Assembly (NCBI RefSeq): GCF_030065545.1 | Contig: NZ_JASJNC010000002.1 | Span: forward strand, 372,001 to 436,000 | Reading direction: 5' to 3' | From: Marinicella marina | GTDB taxonomy: Bacteria > Pseudomonadota > Gammaproteobacteria > Xanthomonadales > Marinicellaceae | Length of the DNA stretch: 64,000 nucleotides | Shown here: positions 53,594-61,905 of the stretch, in pieces | Layout of the letters: each line of letters opens with the position of its first letter | Numbering within the stretch: position 1 is the first letter of the stretch | The notes under the pieces: model-generated | Seen by the model: only the letters and a program-made list of their open reading frames with translations | Told to the model about the DNA's origin: nothing | The model's database searches: none | Translations under genes and position numbers: made by a program

Positions 53594-55327
53594 ATGTCTG
53601 AGAATGTAATCGAAGAACAACAAACCCAATTGGAAACCAAAGTAGAAACTTTTGAAGAAAAGTTATGTGAATACTTGGTGGAACAAGGTCGGCTGAAAGA
53701 TGAAGACCTGCAGCGTGGATTGCGCTTGAACAAAGAAAGCTTTGGGGTCTCATTGGTGCCATTGTTGGTGCGTTTAGGACTGGCCTCAGAAAGGGATGTG
53801 GCTTTATCGATTCATGAATTGATGGATTTACCGATGATTTCAGACAAGGATTTACCTGAAACCACCAATGTGGATGTTGAGTTTCCTATTAGGTACATGC
53901 GTGAAAGCCAGTTTGTGCCGATTGATGAGAATGAGGAAACATTGACTGTGGTTATGGTTTATCCATACGAGGACTACATCAACAAGGCCATTAAAATGGT
54001 GGCTGAAAAAGAATTGGAAATTAAAATTGGTCTGCCATCGGATGTAGAGAATGCGATTGAGCGCTATTACGGTGGTGGCAAATCAGCCATGGGACAATTG
54101 GTTGAAGGCCTGTCCAATGAAGACGGTGAAGTTGAAGATGTTGAGCACCTGAAGGATTTGGCCAGTGAAGCGCCAGTCATTAGGCTGGTAAACATGATCA
54201 TGCAACGTGCGGTTGAGTCAAGGGCCTCTGATATTCACATCGAGCCGTTTGAAAATCGCTTAAAAGTTCGTTACCGTTTGGATGGTGTTTTGCATGAAGT
54301 TGAATCACCGCCGGCACGTTCAACCGCGGCCGTAATCAGCCGGATTAAAATCATGGCCAAGCTCAACATTGCGGAGCGTCGCCTACCACAAGATGGTCGC
54401 ATCATGTTGCGGGTGCAGGGTAAAGAGCTCGATTTGCGGGTATCCACCGTGCCTACTTCATATGGTGAAAGTGTGGTCATGCGTATTTTGGACCGCGAAA
54501 GCATTGTCTTCGACTTCAATCAACTGGGTTTCAGAAAACACACATTAGATCCATTTTTAAAAGTGTTGGAAATGCCTCACGGGATATTGTTGGTTACCGG
54601 CCCAACGGGCTCGGGTAAAACCACCACTTTGTATACTGCTTTACAAAGACTGAATACCGAAGACCGCAAGATCATTACAGTGGAAGATCCTGTTGAATAC
54701 CAGCTGACGGGTATCAATCAAATTCAGGCCAAAGCTTCGATTGGTTTAGACTTTTCATCGGCTTTGCGTGCCATCGTTCGACAGGATCCAGACATCATCA
54801 TGATTGGTGAGATGCGTGACTTAGAAACTGCAAAGATTGCCATTCAATCGGCTTTAACGGGTCACTTGGTATTGTCTACCATTCACACCAATTCAGCCGC
54901 TGGTGGCATCACCCGAATGATAGACATGGGTGTGGAAGATTATCTGTTAACCTCAACGGTTAATGGTCTGCTGGCACAGCGATTGGTGCGACGTTTGGAC
55001 AAGTCAAGTATGGAACAATACCGAGTGATGCCAGAAATGGTTGAGGAATTGAACTTGTCGCGTTTCACCGATGACAAAGAAATTCATTTTTACAGACCTA
55101 AACCCTCTGAAGAAAACCCCACAGGATACGGTGGTCGCATGTCTATTCTGGAATGCCTGACCATGACCGAAGAATTACGCCGCATGGTGATGAAAGGTGC
55201 AACAGCGGGTGAGCTACAAGTTCAAGCGCAGCATGAGGGAATGCTGACCATGTATGAGGATGGCCTGTTGAAATGTTTGGCAGGCGACACCAGTTTCGAA
55301 GAAGTTATCAGGGTCTCACACGAATAA
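53594..55327 (+). CDS. gspE: Type II secretion ATPase GspE (XpsE-like)
   Basis: A 577-residue cytoplasmic ATPase that drives pseudopilus assembly. The N-terminal domain (about 20-170) is followed by the secretion-ATPase core: Walker A TGPTGSGKTTTLY, the Asp box, Walker B IIMIGEMRDLETA, and the His box LSTIHTNSAAGGITR. Both CxxC pairs of the usual zinc-binding C-terminal motif are missing: the region after RRL reads DKSSMEQYR, and the second site lacks Cys too. So it belongs to a zinc-free variant. It begins an eleven-gene operon, each start overlapping or close to the preceding stop. Confidence 0.93.
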   Translation: MSENVIEEQQTQLETKVETFEEKLCEYLVEQGRLKDEDLQRGLRLNKESFGVSLVPLLVRLGLASERDVALSIHELMDLPMISDKDLPETTNVDVEFPIRYMRESQFVPIDENEETLTVVMVYPYEDYINKAIKMVAEKELEIKIGLPSDVENAIERYYGGGKSAMGQLVEGLSNEDGEVEDVEHLKDLASEAPVIRLVNMIMQRAVESRASDIHIEPFENRLKVRYRLDGVLHEVESPPARSTAAVISRIKIMAKLNIAERRLPQDGRIMLRVQGKELDLRVSTVPTSYGESVVMRILDRESIVFDFNQLGFRKHTLDPFLKVLEMPHGILLVTGPTGSGKTTTLYTALQRLNTEDRKIITVEDPVEYQLTGINQIQAKASIGLDFSSALRAIVRQDPDIIMIGEMRDLETAKIAIQSALTGHLVLSTIHTNSAAGGITRMIDMGVEDYLLTSTVNGLLAQRLVRRLDKSSMEQYRVMPEMVEELNLSRFTDDKEIHFYRPKPSEENPTGYGGRMSILECLTMTEELRRMVMKGATAGELQVQAQHEGMLTMYEDGLLKCLAGDTSFEEVIRVSHE

Positions 55328-56538
55328 TGGCACAGTTTATATACAAAGCAATCACCCCCACCGGCGAGCAGTTGGAAGGTCACTTAGATGCTGCATCGCA
55401 GGCTGAGGTGATTGCCAAGATACAGGAAGCTGGTAATATCCCAGTTTCAGCCAAAGAACTCAAACCAGGTTTTTCATGGGAAAACCTGATGGCCAAACGC
55501 AGTAAGATCACCCAAAAACAAGTGGGTTTCTTTACCGAACAATTATCTACTTTGTTGAATTCAGGCATGCCATTGGATCGTTCTCTCTCGGTGATGATTG
55601 ACCTGAGTGATGATGAGCGGGTGCGCAACATGGTCGAGCAAGTCCGCGATAAAGTACGCGGTGGAGGTACCTTATCTGATGCTTTGGAGGATCAGCATGG
55701 GGTGTTTTCCACCATGTACACCAACATGGTTCGTGCCGGTGAAATGGGCGGTACATTGGAAGTATCTTTGCAGCGTTTGAGTGATTATTTGAAGAGCTCA
55801 AAAGAACTCAGAGACTCTGTGGTCTCAGCAATGATTTACCCAGCCATATTGATGGTCTTGGCGGTGGGTTCTCTGTTTATTTTATTAGCCAAAGTGGTGC
55901 CCAAATTCAAACCGTTGTTTGAGGACGCCAACATTGAATTGCCAATGATTACTCAAGTGGTTTTTGCAATGGCAGCATTGGTGCAAAGTTTTTGGTGGGT
56001 TTTGGTGATTCTGGGTATTGTGGTGGTCATTTTATTCAAACAAAAACTCAAAGAACCTGAATTTCGCTATAACTGGGATCAACGCATGTTGCGGTTGCCC
56101 TTATTTGGTGAATTGATCACCCGAGTAGAAACCGCCAAGTTCACCCGAACTTTAGGCACATTGGCTGACAGTGGTGTGCCATTGTTGACTGGTTTGTCGG
56201 TGGCAAAAAAAGTGATTAATAACACAGTGATACTCAAAGCCATCACTGAAGCCACAGAAAAAGTCAAACACGGTGCACCTTTGTCTGATGCGCTGTCCAA
56301 AGAAGAGGCCTTTCCTAAATTGGCCCAACAATTACTCAGTGTTGGAGAAGAAACCGGTAATCTTGATGAGATGCTGGTGCGTGCCTCCGATACTTATGAT
56401 GGTGAAGTAAAAAACACCATCGAGCGTATGTTGTCAGTATTGGTACCAGTGTTGGTACTGATTTTGGCAGGATTTATTTTTACCATTGTGTTCGCCATCC
56501 TGATGCCGATGATGAACATGAGCGAACTAGTAGGATAA
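55327..56538 (+). CDS. gspF: Type II secretion inner-membrane platform protein GspF
   Basis: A 403-residue platform protein. It has the N-terminal MAQFIYKAITPTGEQLEGHLDA segment, two homologous cytoplasmic helical domains (about 70-165 and 270-365) and three transmembrane segments near 170-190, 220-240 and 375-397. It connects the ATPase to the pseudopilus. The true start overlaps the gspE stop by one base; a longer open frame upstream lies inside gspE. Confidence 0.93.
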   Translation: MAQFIYKAITPTGEQLEGHLDAASQAEVIAKIQEAGNIPVSAKELKPGFSWENLMAKRSKITQKQVGFFTEQLSTLLNSGMPLDRSLSVMIDLSDDERVRNMVEQVRDKVRGGGTLSDALEDQHGVFSTMYTNMVRAGEMGGTLEVSLQRLSDYLKSSKELRDSVVSAMIYPAILMVLAVGSLFILLAKVVPKFKPLFEDANIELPMITQVVFAMAALVQSFWWVLVILGIVVVILFKQKLKEPEFRYNWDQRMLRLPLFGELITRVETAKFTRTLGTLADSGVPLLTGLSVAKKVINNTVILKAITEATEKVKHGAPLSDALSKEEAFPKLAQQLLSVGEETGNLDEMLVRASDTYDGEVKNTIERMLSVLVPVLVLILAGFIFTIVFAILMPMMNMSELVG

Positions 56539-56543
56539 TAGAA

Positions 56544-56957
56544 ATGATGAATAACAAAAGAAAACAACAAGGTTTCAGTTTGATTGAGGTTTTGGTGGTG
56601 ATGACCATTTTGGCAGTGATATTCGGTTTGGTGGTATCCAACGTAACCGGTGGCCAAGACAAAGCCAAGTACAAACAAGCAGCAATTGAAGTTCAGAAAC
56701 TGACGCAATCTGTCAGTGAATTTTATCTGGACACAGGTAACATGCCTGACAGTTTGGATGAGTTATACAATGACAATGGCGATTCTATGTGGATGGGCCC
56801 TTATGTCAAAGAGAAAGAACTCAAAGATCCTTGGGGCGAACCCTACATGTTTTCCGCCAACTCACAGCATGGCCAGTCATTTGATATTTACTCTTATGGC
56901 AAGGACAAAAGCCCAGGTGGTGAAAAACTGGCAGCAGACATTGGTAATTGGCAGTAA
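56544..56957 (+). CDS. gspG: Type II secretion major pseudopilin GspG
   Basis: A 137-residue prepilin. A short basic leader ends at Gly before FSLIEVLVVMTILAVIFG, the type IV pilin-like helix, with Glu at position 5 of the mature protein. The C-terminal part (DPWGEPYMF, and DIYSYGKDKSPGG) is the calcium-binding region typical of GspG. It forms the main fibre of the pseudopilus. It lies 5 bp behind gspF. Confidence 0.93.
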   Translation: MMNNKRKQQGFSLIEVLVVMTILAVIFGLVVSNVTGGQDKAKYKQAAIEVQKLTQSVSEFYLDTGNMPDSLDELYNDNGDSMWMGPYVKEKELKDPWGEPYMFSANSQHGQSFDIYSYGKDKSPGGEKLAADIGNWQ

Positions 56958-56981
56958 TTTTAAGTCTCAGTTGAGTGTTTA

Positions 56982-57428
56982 ATGAAGCGTTCTGGTTTTA
57001 CATTGATCGAAGTGTTGGTGGTGTTGGTGATGCTTGCCGTGTTAGCTGGTACCGTTGCTTTCAACATGTCTGGATCATTGAAAGCCAGTAAAATTCGTGG
57101 TGCCAGTAAAGACTTGGTAGCAGCCTTGCGTTACACCCGTTCGCAGGCGGTGGTAAAGCATGAGCAACAGCGTTTGATGATTAACGTCACTGAAAAGTCC
57201 TACCAAGCACCGGGCAAACCCAAAGTGGTGTTGCCAGAAGGCATGGAATTAAAAGTTTTTGCGGCTGAATCTGAAGTGCCCTCTGAGGACACTGCCGGTT
57301 TCAGGTTCTTTTCAGATGGTTCCTCTACTGGTGGTCGTGTCACCTTGATTTATGATGAGCGTTTCTGGCGCATCAACGTGGCTTGGTTGACTGGTGAAAT
57401 CAGACTGTTTAAGGACAGTGAAATCTGA
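56982..57428 (+). CDS. gspH: Type II secretion minor pseudopilin GspH
   Basis: A 148-residue prepilin: leader MKRSG before FTLIEVLVVLVMLAVLAG. The body shows the GspH pattern with the LRYTRSQAVVKHEQQRLMI segment and a terminal FRFFSDGSSTGGRVTL part. It is one of the minor pilins at or near the tip. Its last base is the first base of the gspI start codon. Confidence 0.9.
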   Translation: MKRSGFTLIEVLVVLVMLAVLAGTVAFNMSGSLKASKIRGASKDLVAALRYTRSQAVVKHEQQRLMINVTEKSYQAPGKPKVVLPEGMELKVFAAESEVPSEDTAGFRFFSDGSSTGGRVTLIYDERFWRINVAWLTGEIRLFKDSEI

Positions 57429-57865
57429 TGCATCATACCGCACCCAAACAAAATGGTTTTACGCTGATTGAAGTGATTGCATCGTTCACCATCTTGGCCA
57501 TGACTTTCATGGTGATATTGGAGATTCTTTCTAATTCCAGTACCAACACCATCAAGTCATCTGAACGCACCAAAATTGCTTTGTTGGCACAGAGTAAAAT
57601 GGACGAGGTAGGGTTGTTGATTCCAGTGGTTGAAACTGCTGATTCTGGTACTTTCAAAGCAGAAGAAGTTGATTGGGATTTGACCATTGAGCCTTTTGAT
57701 GTGCCTTATGAAGGTAATGTTGAAATGGACTTTGCACCGGTTGAACTGTTCAGGGTGGTGTTGACATTGTCATGGCAGGATGGTTATGACAAGACTCGGT
57801 CCATGGATTTTGTGACCTTGAAAGCAATGTCGCCAGATTTTGAAGTACAGGGATTGGGCCAATGA
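57428..57865 (+). CDS. gspI: Type II secretion minor pseudopilin GspI
   Basis: A 145-residue prepilin: leader up to QNG, then FTLIEVIASFTILAMTFMVI. AQSKMDEVG around residue 55 is the conserved GspI segment. It overlaps gspH by one base and gspJ by 4 bp. It forms, with GspJ and GspK, the tip complex of the pseudopilus. Confidence 0.9.
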   Translation: MHHTAPKQNGFTLIEVIASFTILAMTFMVILEILSNSSTNTIKSSERTKIALLAQSKMDEVGLLIPVVETADSGTFKAEEVDWDLTIEPFDVPYEGNVEMDFAPVELFRVVLTLSWQDGYDKTRSMDFVTLKAMSPDFEVQGLGQ

Positions 57866-58578
57866 AACCTATGATGCATCAGTCCAAAGGTTTTACCCTG
57901 ATTGAAGTGATTGTGGTGTTTACCTTGCTCGCCATGATCATGGCGATGATATTTTCTGGTATAGATTCAGGTCGACGAACCGCTGAAAAAGGCGAAAAGA
58001 GAATCACCGCCATCAATGAAATGCGTGTCATACAAGGCATCATCAGGCACCAACTTTCGCGTGCCATGGGTCTAGGTGTGGCTGAGTCTGATGAAGGTGA
58101 AATGTTGAAGTTCATTGGTGAGGAAAATGCCATAACTTTTGTTTCCCCAATGCCAGGTTACTTGGGTACTGGTGGTCCACACATACAAAAAATTGAACTG
58201 GTCAATGACGGTAACGGCAAAGTCTTGCAGTACACCCACGGGTTAATCAGTAATTACGACGGTGAAGATGAAATTTCAGGGTTTGATGACGCTGAGCCGA
58301 TGGTGTTGCTTGAAAACATCCGTGACGGTGCTTTTGCTTTTGTTGAATTGGATGAAGAAGGTTTACCAACTGATTGGACCAATGAACTTGAAAACCCGTT
58401 GGCGATGCCTTTGATGGTGCAGCTGGACTTGGAAATGTTGCCCTCAGCCAAAGAAAAATGGCCCTTGTTACAAGTGGCCATACAATTAGATGGGTCGTCA
58501 ATTTCCACCCGACGCAGAACCAGTACATTGAACCGCCTGACCAATAATGTCAACAGCCGCACGGGTGATAAGAAATGA
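57862..58578 (+). CDS. gspJ: Type II secretion minor pseudopilin GspJ
   Basis: A 238-residue prepilin: leader up to SKG, then FTLIEVIVVFTLLAMIMAMI. The C-terminal domain of about 200 residues, with several beta-strands and the conserved pair of acidic segments (DEDEISGFDDAE-like region near 135), fits GspJ length. It overlaps the gspI end and gspK start by 4 bp each. Confidence 0.88.
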   Translation: MKPMMHQSKGFTLIEVIVVFTLLAMIMAMIFSGIDSGRRTAEKGEKRITAINEMRVIQGIIRHQLSRAMGLGVAESDEGEMLKFIGEENAITFVSPMPGYLGTGGPHIQKIELVNDGNGKVLQYTHGLISNYDGEDEISGFDDAEPMVLLENIRDGAFAFVELDEEGLPTDWTNELENPLAMPLMVQLDLEMLPSAKEKWPLLQVAIQLDGSSISTRRRTSTLNRLTNNVNSRTGDKK

Positions 58579-59471
58579 TGTGCACAATGCGCCACCAACA
58601 ACAAGGCATTGCATTGGTGCTGGTGCTATGGGTGGCACTGTTGATGACAGTGATTGCTGGCAGTTTTGCGCTTTCTGCGCGTACCGAAAGTTTGCAATCG
58701 AGAATTTTGTTCAATGAAACCAAAGCCCGGTTTTTGGCCGAGGCCGGATTGAATCGAGCGGTGTTTGAACTGCGCAACCCAGATCCGGAGACTCGGTGGA
58801 TTGCAGATGGTCGTGGTCACTTATTTGAACTTGATGGGGCGCAAATTGAAGTCAAGATCACCGATGAATCAGGAAAAATTGATTTGAATCAGGCCAGCGA
58901 GGAACTTTTGGTGGGATTGTTTGCCTCATTGGGCATCGATTACGATGAGGCCATTGGTATGGTTGACAAGATCTTGGACTGGAAAGATGCCGATGAAGAA
59001 ATCCGTTTGGATGGTGCTGAGGATGATGATTATTTTTCTGCTGGCTATTCCCATGGTGCCAAGGATGCGCCTTTTGACACTGTACCGGAATTGATACAGG
59101 TGATGGGCATAGATTATGAAACCTATCGTAAAATTGAGCCAGCATTAACCGTGTATTCAGGCCGGAAAAATGTTAATTTAGCTTTCGCGCCACGCGAAGT
59201 TTTGATGGCCATAGACGGCGTTACTGGTGAAATGGCTGACATGTTTATCGAAGACCGCCAGGCCATAGAGGATGTGAATGCGGCGCTGCCTATTTTGGCT
59301 GAGGGCTATTCCGGCCAATTCAGGGGTGGAGGAACCACATTCAGTATCGTCAGCAAGGCCACTTTGCCAAATAATCAATATGCTGAGATTGATGCCACCA
59401 TTCGCATGGGTGGTAACTTACAAGGGCGACCATTTAGGGTGGTGCGCTGGAGAGACAACGAACACAAATGA
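58575..59471 (+). CDS. gspK: Type II secretion minor pseudopilin GspK
   Basis: A 298-residue prepilin-like protein: leader before GIALVLVLWVALLMTVIAGS, which lacks Glu at position 5 as is normal for GspK. KARFLAEAGLNRAVFELRN and the helical GspK domain with DLNQASEELL and a DWKDADEE acidic stretch follow (about 95-180). It caps the pseudopilus tip. A second Met four codons in is an alternative start. Gene order in the operon confirms identity. Confidence 0.9.
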   Translation: MMCTMRHQQQGIALVLVLWVALLMTVIAGSFALSARTESLQSRILFNETKARFLAEAGLNRAVFELRNPDPETRWIADGRGHLFELDGAQIEVKITDESGKIDLNQASEELLVGLFASLGIDYDEAIGMVDKILDWKDADEEIRLDGAEDDDYFSAGYSHGAKDAPFDTVPELIQVMGIDYETYRKIEPALTVYSGRKNVNLAFAPREVLMAIDGVTGEMADMFIEDRQAIEDVNAALPILAEGYSGQFRGGGTTFSIVSKATLPNNQYAEIDATIRMGGNLQGRPFRVVRWRDNEHK

Positions 59472-60616
59472 TGACTACTTTAGAAAAAATAACTGATCCC
59501 ATCTCACAATGGTATCAAGGATCTGGTATCCATGCTTTTATGACTTGGTGGACCGGTGAATTGAAGGCCATGGTGCCCAGTCAGTACCGCAATAACTTAT
59601 TTCCTGATTCGGTTGCTGTCTATGTTACCGAAGCTGAATCTGAAGAAGATGAGGTTTCTTTCTGGCAACAAGATGATGGCCAAATACAAGAACTGCAGCT
59701 GGATGATGCTGCTGCAGAGAAATCTTGGTGGCACCAATTGAGTCATTACTTGGGCACAGTGGAAAAGGACACCACATTGACTTACTTGATGGATGATTCG
59801 AATGTGTTGGTTAGGAATGTGGCCATGCCAGTGGCTGTCATCAATGACATCGAATCGGTGCTTACTTTTGAGCTGGATAAATATTTACCGTTCAAAGCCG
59901 ATGAAGTTGAGTTTGCCTACAGCAAGGGAGAAGTGGTTGAGGGCAGTGAAAAATTTCCCATCACCCTCACTGCTATTAAAAAGCCCCTGTTAAATCGTGT
60001 GATTCAATCGTTTGAGACCAAAGGCTTGCAGTTGACTGGCATCGATGTGAATGTCGGTAGTCATGATAACCCGCAGTCCTTAGGGGTTAATTTGATGCCC
60101 AAGGCCATGCGTAAACAAAAAGACTGGACCAAAATCAAATGGAATGTCGGTTTGCTGGCATTGGCTATTTTGTTGCTGTGGTTCGTGATGTTCACTTCAT
60201 TGGATAACAAGCAAGCAAAAATTGCCTCCTTAGAGGATCAAGTCGCTGAATTAAAAAAAGATGCGCGTCGTGCCAAGCTGATTGAAAATGAACTGAACGC
60301 ATCAATTGAAGCGGCTAATTTCTTGGGCAATTTGAAAAAAGATACGCCAAGTCGACTGTTGATGTTCAAAGAATTAACACAAAAAATTCCAATGAACACC
60401 TTCCTGACTCGCATCATGATAGACCAAGAAAGGCTGGAAGTGGTGGGTGAATCTGACAATGCCAACGCGCTGGTGCCTATTTTGAACCAATCTTCATTGT
60501 GGTATGAGCCCAGGATCATTGGAAATGTCACTCAAGGTCGAACCGGTAAAGAGAAATTCACCATCAGGTCCGAATTCAAACCAGCCGAGGAACTGGAGGT
60601 GAATGATGAATCTTGA
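59468..60616 (+). CDS. gspL: Type II secretion platform protein GspL
   Basis: A 382-residue bitopic protein. The N-terminal two thirds (about 1-215) form an actin-like cytoplasmic domain that binds GspE; the sequence YLMDDSNVLVRNVAMPVAVI and LDKYLPFKADEVEFAY lies here. One transmembrane helix (about 222-243), a short coiled coil (about 248-275) and a ferredoxin-like periplasmic domain follow. The fold resembles fused PilM-PilN. It overlaps gspK by 4 bp and gspM by 14 bp. Confidence 0.88.
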   Translation: MMTTLEKITDPISQWYQGSGIHAFMTWWTGELKAMVPSQYRNNLFPDSVAVYVTEAESEEDEVSFWQQDDGQIQELQLDDAAAEKSWWHQLSHYLGTVEKDTTLTYLMDDSNVLVRNVAMPVAVINDIESVLTFELDKYLPFKADEVEFAYSKGEVVEGSEKFPITLTAIKKPLLNRVIQSFETKGLQLTGIDVNVGSHDNPQSLGVNLMPKAMRKQKDWTKIKWNVGLLALAILLLWFVMFTSLDNKQAKIASLEDQVAELKKDARRAKLIENELNASIEAANFLGNLKKDTPSRLLMFKELTQKIPMNTFLTRIMIDQERLEVVGESDNANALVPILNQSSLWYEPRIIGNVTQGRTGKEKFTIRSEFKPAEELEVNDES

Positions 60617-61220
60617 TCCGAGAATCAGTCGCTGGTCGGCTTTGATGGTGTTGGTGTTATCTATGGTGGTTGTTTATTTTTTGTTTTTTCACTGGTTTTT
60701 TGTTGCTCATGCTGGACTCAATGAAGAAATTGAATCGTTGAACGAATCAAGACAACAATTCATCAATGAGGCAGCAAAAACGCCGGAGTTGCGGAATAAA
60801 TTACAGGAAGTCAGGGCTCAAGTGGGTTCGAACAATGAATTCCTGCAGGCAGATTCAAAAAATTTGGGCAATGCCGAGATTACATCGATATTCAAAAACA
60901 TGGTCAACCAACAAACTGATCAAACGGCTGAGTGTCAAATTGTCAGCCAATCGCCCACCCAGGATCGCGAACCGCAACAATTTGAAAAAATTACCTTGCG
61001 TGTTAGAATGCGCTGCCAGTATGAAATCTTTGCCAAAATAGTTGAAATGATAGAGGAGAACACGCCGTCATTGTTTATCAATGATTTGCGAGTTGAGACC
61101 AGAAATGTCAACAGGTACCGCAAAAACGCCCAACAAGCCAGTGCGCCGATGAATTTGGAGATTCGCTTTGATTTGTTTGCATACCTTAAAAACCCAATAG
61201 AGCCAGACGATGAAAAATAA
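60603..61220 (+). CDS. gspM: Type II secretion platform protein GspM
   Basis: A 205-residue protein: one N-terminal transmembrane helix (about 13-35), a coiled coil (about 38-65) and a periplasmic ferredoxin-like domain. It pairs with GspL in the inner-membrane platform. Two Met codons stand at the start (60603 and 60606); either could be used. It overlaps gspN by 11 bp. Confidence 0.85.
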   Translation: MMNLDPRISRWSALMVLVLSMVVVYFLFFHWFFVAHAGLNEEIESLNESRQQFINEAAKTPELRNKLQEVRAQVGSNNEFLQADSKNLGNAEITSIFKNMVNQQTDQTAECQIVSQSPTQDREPQQFEKITLRVRMRCQYEIFAKIVEMIEENTPSLFINDLRVETRNVNRYRKNAQQASAPMNLEIRFDLFAYLKNPIEPDDEK

Positions 61221-61905
61221 TATATTTGCCAATGGTTTGATGGTGTTGATTGGTCTGTTGATGTTGCTTTCAGCTTTGCAGTTATTTGGTTGGGGGCGTG
61301 GCATTCAATCATTGGAGCCCGAACCTTTCGATCCCAATGTCTTGGCTCAGCTAGAAGTGGGTGATGATGCTGCATTGGCGCAAATTGACAACAAAACTTT
61401 GGACCAAATCACAGATGCGCCGCTATTCAGCATGGATCGCAAGCCGTTCGAGCCGCTCGAAAATCCAATTGATGATCCTGGTGTGACCAATGTTGCAGAG
61501 CCAGAGCCTTTAAAAGCGAGGGTTACCAGCATCATCATCACCCCTGAAAACAGCTATGCCATGGTTTTTGATGAATTGAGTAATGCCAATGTCACGTTAA
61601 AACAGGGCATGCCGCTACCAGGTGAACAAGGTTTGTGGTTGCTGGATACAATCAATCCGCGCGCTGTGACTTTTGTTGCTGATGGTGAAGAGCCTGTAGA
61701 GCTGAGTTTAGAAGTGTTTGATGGCCAATTGAATGCTGCTGTAGGCAACAACAAAAACCGCAACAGAAATAAGGCGGCCAACAACCGCAATAATGACGCC
61801 AATAAAGACCAACCGAAGAAAAACAGTGCCGAAGAAATCAGACGCAAAATAGCAGAACGTCGAGCACAAATGAGGGCAAATGCCGCCAAAGGAAAAGAAG
61901 AATGA
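61210..61905 (+). CDS. gspN: GspN/GspC-like (XpsN-type) type II secretion protein
   Basis: A 231-residue protein with an N-terminal transmembrane helix (about 7-26), a linker, and an HR-like domain (about 95-165) with VTSIIITPENSYAMVFDELS, similar in plan to GspC/PulC. The C-terminal 65 residues are a highly charged Asn/Lys/Arg-rich tail with no fold visible. In Xanthomonas, XpsN occupies this position and links platform and secretin in place of a classical GspC. No separate gspC is seen. The stop overlaps the gspD start. Confidence 0.78.
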   Translation: MKNNIFANGLMVLIGLLMLLSALQLFGWGRGIQSLEPEPFDPNVLAQLEVGDDAALAQIDNKTLDQITDAPLFSMDRKPFEPLENPIDDPGVTNVAEPEPLKARVTSIIITPENSYAMVFDELSNANVTLKQGMPLPGEQGLWLLDTINPRAVTFVADGEEPVELSLEVFDGQLNAAVGNNKNRNRNKAANNRNNDANKDQPKKNSAEEIRRKIAERRAQMRANAAKGKEE

